Shown piece by piece: positions 1-7,124 of a stretch of 64,000 nt of DNA. The DNA is from JACNIV01 sp965370415. Its GTDB lineage: Bacteria; Cloacimonadota; Cloacimonadia; Cloacimonadales; TCS61. The translations under genes and the position numbers were made by a program. The stretch lies in NCBI GenBank assembly GCA_965370415.1, contig CBDUTJ010000012.1, positions 1-64,000 of the forward strand. The letters are read 5' to 3'. The notes under the pieces are model-generated. The model was given only the letters and a program-made list of their open reading frames with translations. It made no database searches and was not told the origin of the DNA. Position 1 is the stretch's first letter. Each line of letters begins with the position of its first letter.

Positions 1-672
1 AGAGAAGAAATACTCCACTTCGGCACAGAATCAAGCAATAAACAGCATTAAGTTTTACTATGAAAAGGTATTAGGAAAGCCAGTTGAAAAATATTACATT
101 CCAAGATCACGCAAAGAACTGAAATTACCTGTTGTGCTTAGTAAAAGGGAAGTGAAACAGATAATAGACTGCACCAATAATTTGAAACACAAAGCGATCT
201 TATCAACTATATATTCAGCAGGTTTAAGATTAAGCGAAGTTGTAAACTTGAAAATTGCAGATATTGATAGTGAACGAAAGCTGATCTATATTCGTGGTGG
301 AAAGGGCAAAAAAGACAGAACGACAATCCTATCAACAGAATTACTTGCATTATTAAGAAAGTATTTTAAGGATTTTAAACCTAAGATTTGGCTGTTTGAA
401 GGAGTTAATGGCGGGCAATACAGCAAAAGAAGTGTACAGGAAATATTTTACAAAGCTCTAAAAAAACAACTATTGACAAAAAAGTATCAGTACATAGCTT
501 ACGGCATAGTTTTGCTACACATCTTTTAGAGCATGGAACTGATTTAAGATACGTACAACATCTTTTGGGACATAAGAATTTAAAAACTACAGAAAGATAT
601 ACTCATGTTTCAAAAAATGCACTTGACAAAATAAAAAGCCCGTTAGACGAGTTGAAATTAGATGATGAATAA
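1..672 (+). CDS. Tyrosine recombinase/integrase, 5' end outside window, -1 frameshift
   Basis: A site-specific tyrosine recombinase of the XerD/integron-integrase type. The reading frame is open from base 2, so the N-terminal SAM-like domain (NQAINSIKFYYEKVLGK) starts before the window. The frame-2 part carries the first catalytic Arg (AGLRLSEV) and the GGKGKKDR beta-hairpin, and stops at 529. The rest of the catalytic domain (HSLRHSFATHLLEHG, LLGHKNLKTTERYTHVS) continues in the -1 frame to the stop at 670-672. The two frames meet at A478-G484, AAAAAAG, phased exactly as the slippery heptamer A_AAA_AAG. Either programmed -1 frameshifting, a lost A in the homopolymer (real or from assembly), or pseudogenisation explains this. 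The C-terminal KIKSPLDEL resembles integron and Bacteroidetes integrases, but I see no IntI-specific insertion before the HxxR box. It heads an array of repeat-bounded genes. Confidence 0.85.
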
Positions 673-688
673 TATCGTAATTATGCGA

Positions 689-733
689 AAAAGGTCGTAT
701 ACACTCCCAAATTGGGAGTATCCCCGACCTTTT
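689..733 (+). terminator. Long two-part hairpin after the recombinase
   Basis: The outer stem AAAAGGTCG (689-697) pairs with CGACCTTTT (725-733). The inner stem ACTCCCAA (703-710) pairs with TTGGGAGT (712-719). It lies 17 nt after the recombinase stop and ends in TTTT, so a rho-independent terminator is the simplest reading. A recombination site next to the integrase is also possible. Confidence 0.55.
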
Positions 734-750
734 CAGGAATCTAAATAGAA

Positions 751-776
751 TATCCACGACCTTTTAGTCGGGGATA
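751..776. repeat. Second hairpin sharing CGACCTTTT with the first
   Basis: TATCC-a-CGAC (751-760) pairs with GTCG-g-GGATA (767-776) around the loop cttttа-type spacer. The string CGACCTTTT occurs here and in the preceding hairpin. It overlaps the 3' end of the small antisense ORF at 764-883 and may end that transcript. Confidence 0.4.
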
Positions 777-883
777 TATACATTATGTGCCTTTTTAAGT
801 TCTTTTAAATATTCATCTAAGTCTTTCATCGGAAGCAGTGAATCGATTGCTTCCCTGATTTCTTTTTCTTCTTGTTTAGTCAT
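764..883 (-). CDS. Small hypothetical protein (39 aa), antisense
   Basis: A 39-residue ORF read leftwards, starting MTKQEEKEIREAIDSLLPMK and ending YIPD. It is highly charged and predicted mostly helical (inference). I do not recognise it. No good ribosome binding site precedes the ATG at 883, so expression is uncertain. It fills the otherwise empty gap between the recombinase and the next gene and points toward the recombinase. It could be a truncated relic. Confidence 0.35.
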   Translation of the reverse strand: MTKQEEKEIREAIDSLLPMKDLDEYLKELKKAHNVYIPD

Positions 884-909
884 AATAAATTCGGTTTATG
901 GAGTAGCTA

Positions 910-1512
910 ATGCAGAGAAAAGAAAATAGAATACCCAAATCAACAATGGCAGGTTGGTTAGCAGTACTGATAATGATATTCCAATTAATAATACAACAGA
1001 TAAACTATGTTCGCGCTTGGAAAAATGCCTTATCAATAAAATTAAACCTACCTCATATAACAATAACATTACTAATAACACTAACTGTTGCTGTAATTCT
1101 GTCATTATACTTCAACCTCCATTATATAGCTGTTTCTCGACATAAATTAGTTAAAAAATACAAAAATCCACCATCAAAGAAATCACGGTCAAAAATAGAA
1201 AAACCTATGATTTTACCACCTAAAGTTGAACTCCTCAAAATCCTTAATCTTATTGATGAAAAAAAATCAATAACTAAGGAAACACTAATTATTGGGTTAA
1301 AATACTCAAATAAAATAGTTAAAAAATATTTAAAGCAATTACTTAAAGCTGAATATATAAAAATCAAATCTGTGTATAAAAACACAATAAATCGTCTGTT
1401 GCCATTTTTCAACAAATCAAATACTATATATTTAATGGATTGCAATGGACAACAAACTTTGAATGATATTGCACTCATAAACTTAAGACCTCCCTATGTT
1501 GGCAATCATTGA
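910..1512 (+). CDS. Hypothetical membrane protein with cytoplasmic winged-helix-like domain
   Basis: The 200-residue product has two hydrophobic segments near the N terminus (about residues 14-32 and 48-70) with a short link. A lysine-rich linker follows, then a soluble C-terminal part of about 100 residues. Residues about 100-155 (KVELLKILNLIDEKKSITKE onward, then KKYLKQLLKAEYIKI) fit a winged-helix pattern. A membrane-anchored regulator is a possible reading, but I recognise no family. It is the first gene after the recombinase in the same direction and is followed by an attC-like inverted repeat at 1562-1637. Confidence 0.6.
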   Translation: MQRKENRIPKSTMAGWLAVLIMIFQLIIQQINYVRAWKNALSIKLNLPHITITLLITLTVAVILSLYFNLHYIAVSRHKLVKKYKNPPSKKSRSKIEKPMILPPKVELLKILNLIDEKKSITKETLIIGLKYSNKIVKKYLKQLLKAEYIKIKSVYKNTINRLLPFFNKSNTIYLMDCNGQQTLNDIALINLRPPYVGNH

Positions 1513-1561
1513 TATACATAAAATGTTTAATAAGGAACAAATTATGAATCGAAAAATTAGG

Positions 1562-1637
1562 CACATAACAAGCGTGTCTGTGATAGCAAGTATGAAAAGC
1601 AAGTTGGCACAGCACACGCCGGACATTATGGGCTATT
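1562..1637. repeat. attC-like inverted repeat A
   Basis: The left arm GCGTGTCTGTG (1572-1582) pairs with CACAGCACACGC (1608-1619) apart from a one-base bulge. Outside it, CATAAC (1564-1569) is partly complementary to CATTATG (1624-1630). The ~75-nt size, the TAACA at the left edge and the position in a gap between array genes resemble an integron attC site. The right core is not a consensus GTTRRRY. Confidence 0.45.
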
Positions 1638-1697
1638 CTATTATTGAAAATTAACAATCTCACGATTTGTCGTGATACAAAGAATAAGGATAATTTT

Positions 1698-1979
1698 ATG
1701 GTTAATGACTTTACAAAAGTAAAAGTAAAATGCCCGAAATGTAATTTTGAGTTTGATATTAACGCAACTGTTTTCGGGGCAGATGACGACCTTACTTGTT
1801 TTAACTGTGGATTAATTTTTTCAATAACCGGCAGCATTCGAGATGCCCTAAAAGAAGAAATCCCAAAAATTAAGGCGGAAATAGAAAGACGAATTAATGA
1901 AGCCGAAAAAGGCAACATAAAATTATCCGTTAAAGAGTTAAACGAGCTACGCGATGCTCTTAAAAAATCTGTTCTTTGA
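1698..1979 (+). CDS. Small zinc-ribbon protein
   Basis: 93 residues from the ATG at 1698, chosen because AAGGA (1686-1690) sits 7 nt upstream. The in-frame ATG at 1644 lacks such a site. The N-terminal half contains CPKC and CFNC separated by about 22 residues, a four-cysteine zinc ribbon. The C-terminal half is a charged helical stretch (RDALKEEIPKIKAEIERRIN). Its role is unknown; zinc ribbons of this kind bind nucleic acid or proteins. Its 3' end overlaps the convergent gene at 1947-2162 by 33 nt, and both lie between attC-like repeats A and B. Confidence 0.7.
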   Translation: MVNDFTKVKVKCPKCNFEFDINATVFGADDDLTCFNCGLIFSITGSIRDALKEEIPKIKAEIERRINEAEKGNIKLSVKELNELRDALKKSVL

Positions 1980-2162
1980 TTCATACTTATTCTGTAGTTT
2001 AATAAAATCTGTGTGTAATTTTAAAAGTTCACGATGAGATAAATCTTGAAGATTAATGTTCTGAATAGAATGAACTTTCTTTAGGTCAGAAAGAGATTTT
2101 TTCACTTTAATGAAATTGATAAATCCTTTCCATCGTTTGGTGATCCTTTGTTTAATACTCAT
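1947..2162 (-). CDS. Small hypothetical basic protein (71 aa), antisense
   Basis: It starts at the ATG at 2162 (MSIKQRITKRWKGFINFIKV), preceded by a strong AAAGGAG site. The longer frame from 2249 reads through this site and is unlikely. The product is very basic at its N terminus and helical, with SHRELLKLHTDFIKLQNKYE near the C terminus. No family is recognised. It is convergent with, and overlaps the tail of, the zinc-ribbon gene. A short, well-initiated antisense ORF inside one cassette is common in integron arrays (established), but a link to that gene's function is only inference. Confidence 0.55.
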   Translation of the reverse strand: MSIKQRITKRWKGFINFIKVKKSLSDLKKVHSIQNINLQDLSHRELLKLHTDFIKLQNKYESKNRFFKSIA

Positions 2163-2192
2163 TGTTTTTTCTCCTTTGAGTGTTTTGAAACA

Positions 2193-2262
2193 GCCCATAA
2201 CAGGCGTGTCATCGTTAAGCAAGATGAAAGATTGAATGAAACGCCACACACGCAGAACTTCT
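2193..2262. repeat. attC-like inverted repeat B (degenerate)
   Basis: It begins CCCATAACAGGCGTGTC at 2195 and ends near CACACACGC, so GCGTGT on the left can pair with ACACGC on the right. It shares the TAACA-GCGTGTC start and the central AAGCAAG with repeat A. It separates the zinc-ribbon cassette from the first secreted-protein gene. Pairing is weaker than in A, C or D. Confidence 0.35.
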
Positions 2263-2338
2263 TGTCCAAAGTCAATCGAAATAAATATTTTAATTTATGT
2301 GAAAAAGATGTTTATTTTTTAGCGAAAAGGAGGCTATT

Positions 2339-3649
2339 ATGTTGTTAAAAAATTATTTATCTAAGAAAAGAATTATCTGTTTTATTATGTTAGTTTTATT
2401 TTCATTAAGTTCAACATTATTTTCACAAATAAGAGATTGGAATCAATTATATCCAATTATTGATCGTCCCGTAGCTGATATGAAGTTTTCTTCAATACCT
2501 GAGATTTCTGAATATGGATTACTGTTTGCTTTACCTGGAAATAATGGGGGTTTGGCATATTTCACAAATCAGGACTCCCTAAATATTTTTAGTGTTGCGT
2601 CTAATCTAGGAGCGGTTTCAATTGTTCCTGATGAGGATAATAATCGAATATTTTGTGCATTTGGTTGTGGAAGTAATAGTTATGGATTATATGAATTTAA
2701 TGTTACATTACAAGATTTTGAATTAATAGATTGGTACTTTTCTCCTCATTTTGTAAAAAAACTATCTTCTGGATTTTATTGTGGTTATGGTCAAAATATT
2801 GAGGGAGGACTTGTCCATTCTTTAAATGGTGATGAATGGTCAACAATAGATTTCTTTAATTCTATGCAAGTTACAGATGTTGAAGAAAATGGTGATGGAA
2901 CTCTCTTTGTTGCTGCTGACTATGATATCTATATTGAAAATGATGGAAGTTTCAACTCATTTTATGTCGGTCTTGTTATTAATGACATCTATGTTCGTAA
3001 CTATCCTAATAGTGATGAAGTATATCTTGCCTGTGGTGACGGTGGATATGTAAATATGGTCTATAGAGTAGAGTATGAAAACGGGGAAATTACAGGTCTT
3101 ACTTCCATAAATATGCTTTATTATCCCAATAGAATTTATGAATATGAAGGGTTTTTAGTTGTTGGCTGTAAAGATGGAGGTGGATTATATTTGGTTGAAC
3201 CTGAAGAATGGGGGCAAGTTCAATCGATTGGGGCAGGACTCGGCATTAATGATGTTTATTGCTTTGAGTTTTATCCTATTTACACCCACAATTTTATGGT
3301 TGGCACAGATGCTGGTGTGTTTTTAGCAACAAATCTAACATCAATAGATGATGAACTACTATTCCTAACTGAATCATTATTAAAAGGAAATTACCCCAAT
3401 CCTTTTAACCCAACAACAACAATTGAGTTTTCTATTCAAAATGAATCTCAAATTGAACTTTCAGTATTTAATATCAAAGGACAGAAAATAAAAAACTTAG
3501 TTCATAATGAGTTGTTAAAAGGTTCCCATTCAATCATCTGGAATGGTGATGATGAGACAGGTAAATCCGTCAGTTCAGGAGTCTATCTGTACAAGTTAAT
3601 AGTGAATGACAAAACTGTAGCAATGAAGAAATGTCTATTATTGAAATGA
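2339..3649 (+). CDS. Secreted propeller-like protein with C-terminal sorting domain
   Basis: The 436-residue product has an N-terminal signal peptide (KKRIICFIMLVLFSLSSTLF). Its ~320-residue body has repeated strand-rich segments (GLYEFNV, GGGLYLVEP), probably a beta-propeller, though I cannot name the family. The last ~85 residues are a FlgD/Por-tail-like sorting domain (NYPNPFNPTTTIEF, FNIKGQKI, SGVYLYKL, KKCLLLK) that likely directs export or surface attachment. AAAGGAGG at 2326-2333 fixes the start. It lies between attC-like repeats B and C and is the first of four array genes with nearly the same 3' end. Confidence 0.75.
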   Translation: MLLKNYLSKKRIICFIMLVLFSLSSTLFSQIRDWNQLYPIIDRPVADMKFSSIPEISEYGLLFALPGNNGGLAYFTNQDSLNIFSVASNLGAVSIVPDEDNNRIFCAFGCGSNSYGLYEFNVTLQDFELIDWYFSPHFVKKLSSGFYCGYGQNIEGGLVHSLNGDEWSTIDFFNSMQVTDVEENGDGTLFVAADYDIYIENDGSFNSFYVGLVINDIYVRNYPNSDEVYLACGDGGYVNMVYRVEYENGEITGLTSINMLYYPNRIYEYEGFLVVGCKDGGGLYLVEPEEWGQVQSIGAGLGINDVYCFEFYPIYTHNFMVGTDAGVFLATNLTSIDDELLFLTESLLKGNYPNPFNPTTTIEFSIQNESQIELSVFNIKGQKIKNLVHNELLKGSHSIIWNGDDETGKSVSSGVYLYKLIVNDKTVAMKKCLLLK

Positions 3650-3656
3650 ATTGGAT

Positions 3657-3727
3657 GCTGCTAACAAAAGTGTCAGTGCTCAGATTGTAAGAAAAGCAAG
3701 AAGAACACCGCACACTCGAACCATTAA
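3657..3727. repeat. attC-like repeat C
   Basis: GCTGCTAACA starts 7 nt after the stop codon. The left arm AAGTGTCAGTGC pairs imperfectly with GCACACT near 3711-3717. The middle contains AAGCAAGAAGAA, also found in repeats D and E. The right edge merges into the structured element that follows. Confidence 0.4.
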
Positions 3728-3959
3728 TCAACATTCCGCTTCGCTCCATGTTGATTAATGCCGGCGTGACACCTATAATAGATTCGCAAACGCATCGAAG
3801 CGGAATGTCGTTTAACAATGGCGTAAACGGGGATGACGCAAATCGGCAACCCTTGACTTTGATTTGCTCATCTATTATCAGATCACTAATCGCTTCAGGA
3901 TATTGAGCAAGCTCAAATCCATTGCTCATGGCGATCTGACGTTTCACGCCGGCATTAGC
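3724..3959. repeat. Structured non-coding element, copy 1 (nested inverted repeats)
   Basis: This fills the gap between two secreted-protein genes and contains no ORF. Hairpin TTAATCAACAT/ATGTTGATTAA spans 3724-3758. A perfect 14-bp outer stem joins 3756-3769 to 3944-3957. A middle stem AATAGAT (3777-3783)/ATCTATT (3870-3876), a stem GCAAATC/GATTTGC and a palindrome TTGAGCAAGCTCAA lie inside. A second copy at 6864-7096 keeps these stems with compensatory changes. It ends in ATTAGCAAC just before the next ribosome binding site. It may be a folded recombination site, an ORF-less cassette or a structured RNA. Confidence 0.7.
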
Positions 3960-3981
3960 AACAACAAAAAAGGAGAAGTAG

Positions 3982-6789
3982 ATGAAAAAATTATTTATAA
4001 TATTTAGTTTAGTGATTTCTACAATATTATCAGCACAAACTGCTGTGTGGGATAGTCCAAAACCATTTGTTTTGGGAGATAATTTTGAGCTTCAACCTCC
4101 AAGTATTAAAACATCAGATGGAAACACTATATTTTTCTGGTCCAAAACTGAACTTGATGGAAGAATAATTTATGCAATGAAATTGAATGAACAGGGTGAG
4201 TATCAATGGGCAGAAGAGTATAAAATTGTTCTAGAAAAGGAACCTTTGGTAACTTTGAAAGACATCATAAAACTCGAAAACAATAATTGTGTATTGTATT
4301 TTGAACATCAAGATCACAAAGATGCTCCAATAGACCATATTTACACAATTATGGATGATAATGGGAATATGCTTTGGGATGAAGGCTTCAGATTGCAGGA
4401 TTATAATGAAGCCTTGCATCCTGTTGCTCAAGTAAATGATATAACATCAGGTTTCAATGTTCTTTGCCATAATACAGATAATGATGAATCAACAATGCTT
4501 CATTTTGACTTAAGCGGTAACTTTACTGTACTTGATGTTTCAGGTTATTCTTATGCAAATCATCCAACCTTCAGCATTATAAATTACAATGATCATTATT
4601 ACATGCTTTATGAAGAAAATTCAGAATTGATTTTTTCAAAACTGAATAGTAATTTTGAACCGATAAATACTTCTATAATCCCATTAAATGTTACGATTTT
4701 CTCTTTTAATAAAATAATTCTCTATCCATTCGAAAATGAATTTTATCTTATAAAGGTATCTAATGAAATTGTCTACAAAATATCAGAAAGCGGTAATTTA
4801 ATTTGGTCAACTAATCTAAATACTTCTTATTATGGGCTAAAATCCGGAATAACGGTAAATGGAGATTTATTTATTTTAGGAAAACATTCAAATGATACAA
4901 TTGATTATTATTTAATAAACAGTAACGGATATATAGAGGTTGAATTATCAATCTTGCAAGGAATGGTGATGTATCATCATCATTTTCATTTTTCCTATAA
5001 TGAAGAAAATAAAATAAATGTAATAGTTGCATCTCGTGAAAATGATATTTATAGTTATTTAGCACAAACTGTTGATCTCGATGGAACATTAACCTATTCG
5101 ACAGATGGGTTGCAATTGGGCTTCACATCGGAATTGGAAAGTCTTGTTTTAAGTTCTTATTCTGAAAAATTTACATTTCTGTTTCTTGAGAAAACTGAGG
5201 ATAGAAAAATAAACCTTTCGATTAATACTTATAATGAAAGCGGAACTCAAATAATTCCAGAAGATAATACAGTCTTAGATTCTTCTTTTATTTCTTTTTC
5301 TTGGCAGGTTTGTTCTCAATACATTGAAAATGAAAATAACATTTTAATTGCTTTTATTTCAAATAGAGCAACTTACTGGGCAGGTGAAGTTTATATTCAA
5401 AAAATTGATCAGTCAGGAAACTTGCTGTATGAAGAAGAAGGGAGATATTTAAACACATATCAAGATGTTAGAGATATTTTCATTAATACAGATGGTTTTA
5501 TGTTTATTATTTATAAATATTCTGATAATAATCAAGCTCTAAAATGTGATGTTTTTAACCGTATTGGTGAATTTGTAAGAACTTATGATCTTGATGATAA
5601 TATTAATGATTATAGTAAAATACAACACAAACTCTCTGATGATGGTGTTATCATCGGTTTATTTAATAGAAATACAAATATTATTAAAATTCACAAACTT
5701 AATGAAATTGATTTTCTATGGGACTCTCCAATTTCTTTAAGTCTACCTACTTCTCACTTATTGAGTTTTAATTTAACGGAAAATTATATCCTCTATAGAT
5801 TTGCTAGTTCACCGGAAGATACACAAAAATTATATAGATTTGAAAATAACGGTTCTTTAAGTCCCGGATGGCAAAATGGTTTTAATATGAACAATATTGA
5901 AAACTTATCCCGGATAGTCAAAATCGCACAATCAAATGATAATATTTACTTTTTAGGAATGTCTTTGCAAGGCGGATATCAGTTATTTGGAGTAAACTCG
6001 AATCAACAAGTACTCTTTGAAGATCTCGGAATTATTATCAATTATAGAATGACTCCACCTGATTTACTGGTTGATGATAATATCTATCTTGCTTACCGTG
6101 ATACTACTCTGCAATGTTGTGTAGTAGAAAAATATGATATGTCGGGTCAAAATCTTTGGTTAAATAATGCATTAATGTGGGACTTTACTAATGGCATTAA
6201 TCCAGTATTATTTAGAACAGGTGATAATGGATTATCTGTTTTAATTTCACCTACGGGAAATATTCTTAGATTCGCATCAATGGATCTTGATGGTAATAGT
6301 TTTACACCTTTTGAGGGTGAAGTAGTAACTGAATCTCGGGGAGGTAAATGGTTTGCAAATGCTAACGAAATGGAGAACGGTCAAATAATGTTCACTTGGA
6401 CTGATTATTGTGTTTCTAATTGTGTATATGATCCGGATTATAATGCAATTGCAGGGCAACTTTATGATTTTAGTGCTCTATCAAATGATAATTACACAGT
6501 TCCTTCTACTCATTTATTTTGTATGTCTAATTATCCCAACCCATTCAATCCTACTACAACTATCAAATTTTCAATTCCAGAAAAAAGTAAAGTTGAACTT
6601 ACTATTTACAATATCAAAGGTCAGAAAGTGAAAGAACTTTTAAGCGACAATTTTGAAAAGGGTGTTAATTTGATTGTTTGGGATGGTTTCGATGATTCGG
6701 TTAAACCTGTAAGTTCAGGGATTTATTTTTATAAATTAAATGTGAATGGTAAAATTGTAGCTGTAAAGAAATGTTTACTATTGAAATGA
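3982..6789 (+). CDS. Large secreted protein with C-terminal sorting domain
   Basis: The 935-residue product has a short signal peptide (KKLFIIFSLVISTILSAQ). Its long body has strand-rich repeats with Asp/Gly turns (DDNGNMLWDEGF, DLDGTLTYS, DQSGNLLYEEEG), suggesting tandem propeller blades; no named domain is recognised. The C terminus is the sorting domain (NYPNPFNPTTTIKF, YNIKGQKV, SSGIYFYKL, KKCLLLK). AAGGAGAAG upstream supports the start. It lies between the two structured elements, with attC-like repeat D right after its stop. A surface adhesin or binding protein is possible but not shown. Confidence 0.72.
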   Translation: MKKLFIIFSLVISTILSAQTAVWDSPKPFVLGDNFELQPPSIKTSDGNTIFFWSKTELDGRIIYAMKLNEQGEYQWAEEYKIVLEKEPLVTLKDIIKLENNNCVLYFEHQDHKDAPIDHIYTIMDDNGNMLWDEGFRLQDYNEALHPVAQVNDITSGFNVLCHNTDNDESTMLHFDLSGNFTVLDVSGYSYANHPTFSIINYNDHYYMLYEENSELIFSKLNSNFEPINTSIIPLNVTIFSFNKIILYPFENEFYLIKVSNEIVYKISESGNLIWSTNLNTSYYGLKSGITVNGDLFILGKHSNDTIDYYLINSNGYIEVELSILQGMVMYHHHFHFSYNEENKINVIVASRENDIYSYLAQTVDLDGTLTYSTDGLQLGFTSELESLVLSSYSEKFTFLFLEKTEDRKINLSINTYNESGTQIIPEDNTVLDSSFISFSWQVCSQYIENENNILIAFISNRATYWAGEVYIQKIDQSGNLLYEEEGRYLNTYQDVRDIFINTDGFMFIIYKYSDNNQALKCDVFNRIGEFVRTYDLDDNINDYSKIQHKLSDDGVIIGLFNRNTNIIKIHKLNEIDFLWDSPISLSLPTSHLLSFNLTENYILYRFASSPEDTQKLYRFENNGSLSPGWQNGFNMNNIENLSRIVKIAQSNDNIYFLGMSLQGGYQLFGVNSNQQVLFEDLGIIINYRMTPPDLLVDDNIYLAYRDTTLQCCVVEKYDMSGQNLWLNNALMWDFTNGINPVLFRTGDNGLSVLISPTGNILRFASMDLDGNSFTPFEGEVVTESRGGKWFANANEMENGQIMFTWTDYCVSNCVYDPDYNAIAGQLYDFSALSNDNYTVPSTHLFCMSNYPNPFNPTTTIKFSIPEKSKVELTIYNIKGQKVKELLSDNFEKGVNLIVWDGFDDSVKPVSSGIYFYKLNVNGKIVAVKKCLLLK

Positions 6790-6793
6790 GAAA

Positions 6794-6868
6794 GCTGTTG
6801 CTAACACACAGCTCCACAGCCAAGCAAGAAGAAAAAATGAAAGAGCGTGGCAGCTGCCAACCATTAAT
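6794..6868. repeat. attC-like repeat D
   Basis: GCTGTTGCTAACA follows the stop by 5 nt. CAGCTCCAC (6809-6817) pairs with GTGGCAGCTG (6847-6856) with one bulged base. The centre carries AAGCAAGAAGAA. The layout matches repeat C although the stem sequence differs, as expected if structure rather than sequence is kept. Confidence 0.5.
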
Positions 6869-7096
6869 CAACATTCCGCTTCGCTCCATGTTGATTAACG
6901 GCGGCGTGACACTAAAAAAGAGACGCGCAACCGTATCGAAGCGGAACATCGTTTAAAAATGCGTACACGGGGACTCGCAAATCGACTACCCTTGACTTTG
7001 ATTTGCTCGTCTCTTATCAGCTCACTAATCACAGCAGGAGTTTGAGCAAGCTCAAATCCACTGCTCATGGCGATCTGACGTGTCACGCCGCCGTTA
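6864..7096. repeat. Structured non-coding element, copy 2
   Basis: It has the same architecture as 3724-3959. The TTAATCAACAT/ATGTTGATTAA hairpin is identical. The outer stem 6896-6912 with 7080-7096 is 17 bp and perfect. The middle stem AAGAGAC (6918-6924) pairs with GTCTCTT (7009-7015). Compared with copy 1, at least four base pairs change on both sides (outer T-A to C-G and C-G to G-C; middle T-A to G-C and T-A to C-G). The element ends CCGTTAGCAGCAAC, 18 nt before the next gene's ribosome binding site. No ORF. Confidence 0.72.
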
Positions 7097-7124
7097 GCAG
7101 CAACTTAATAAATTGGAGGTAAAG

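Noticed and set aside
1..672. A bona fide integron integrase (IntI)
   Set aside because: The C terminus is similar, but no IntI-specific extra domain is visible and the N terminus is outside the window, so only a general tyrosine recombinase call is justified.
6771..7086. Short open frames on both strands in the gap 6790-7124
   Set aside because: They fall in the structured inverted-repeat element, where conservation is of base pairing rather than of codons.
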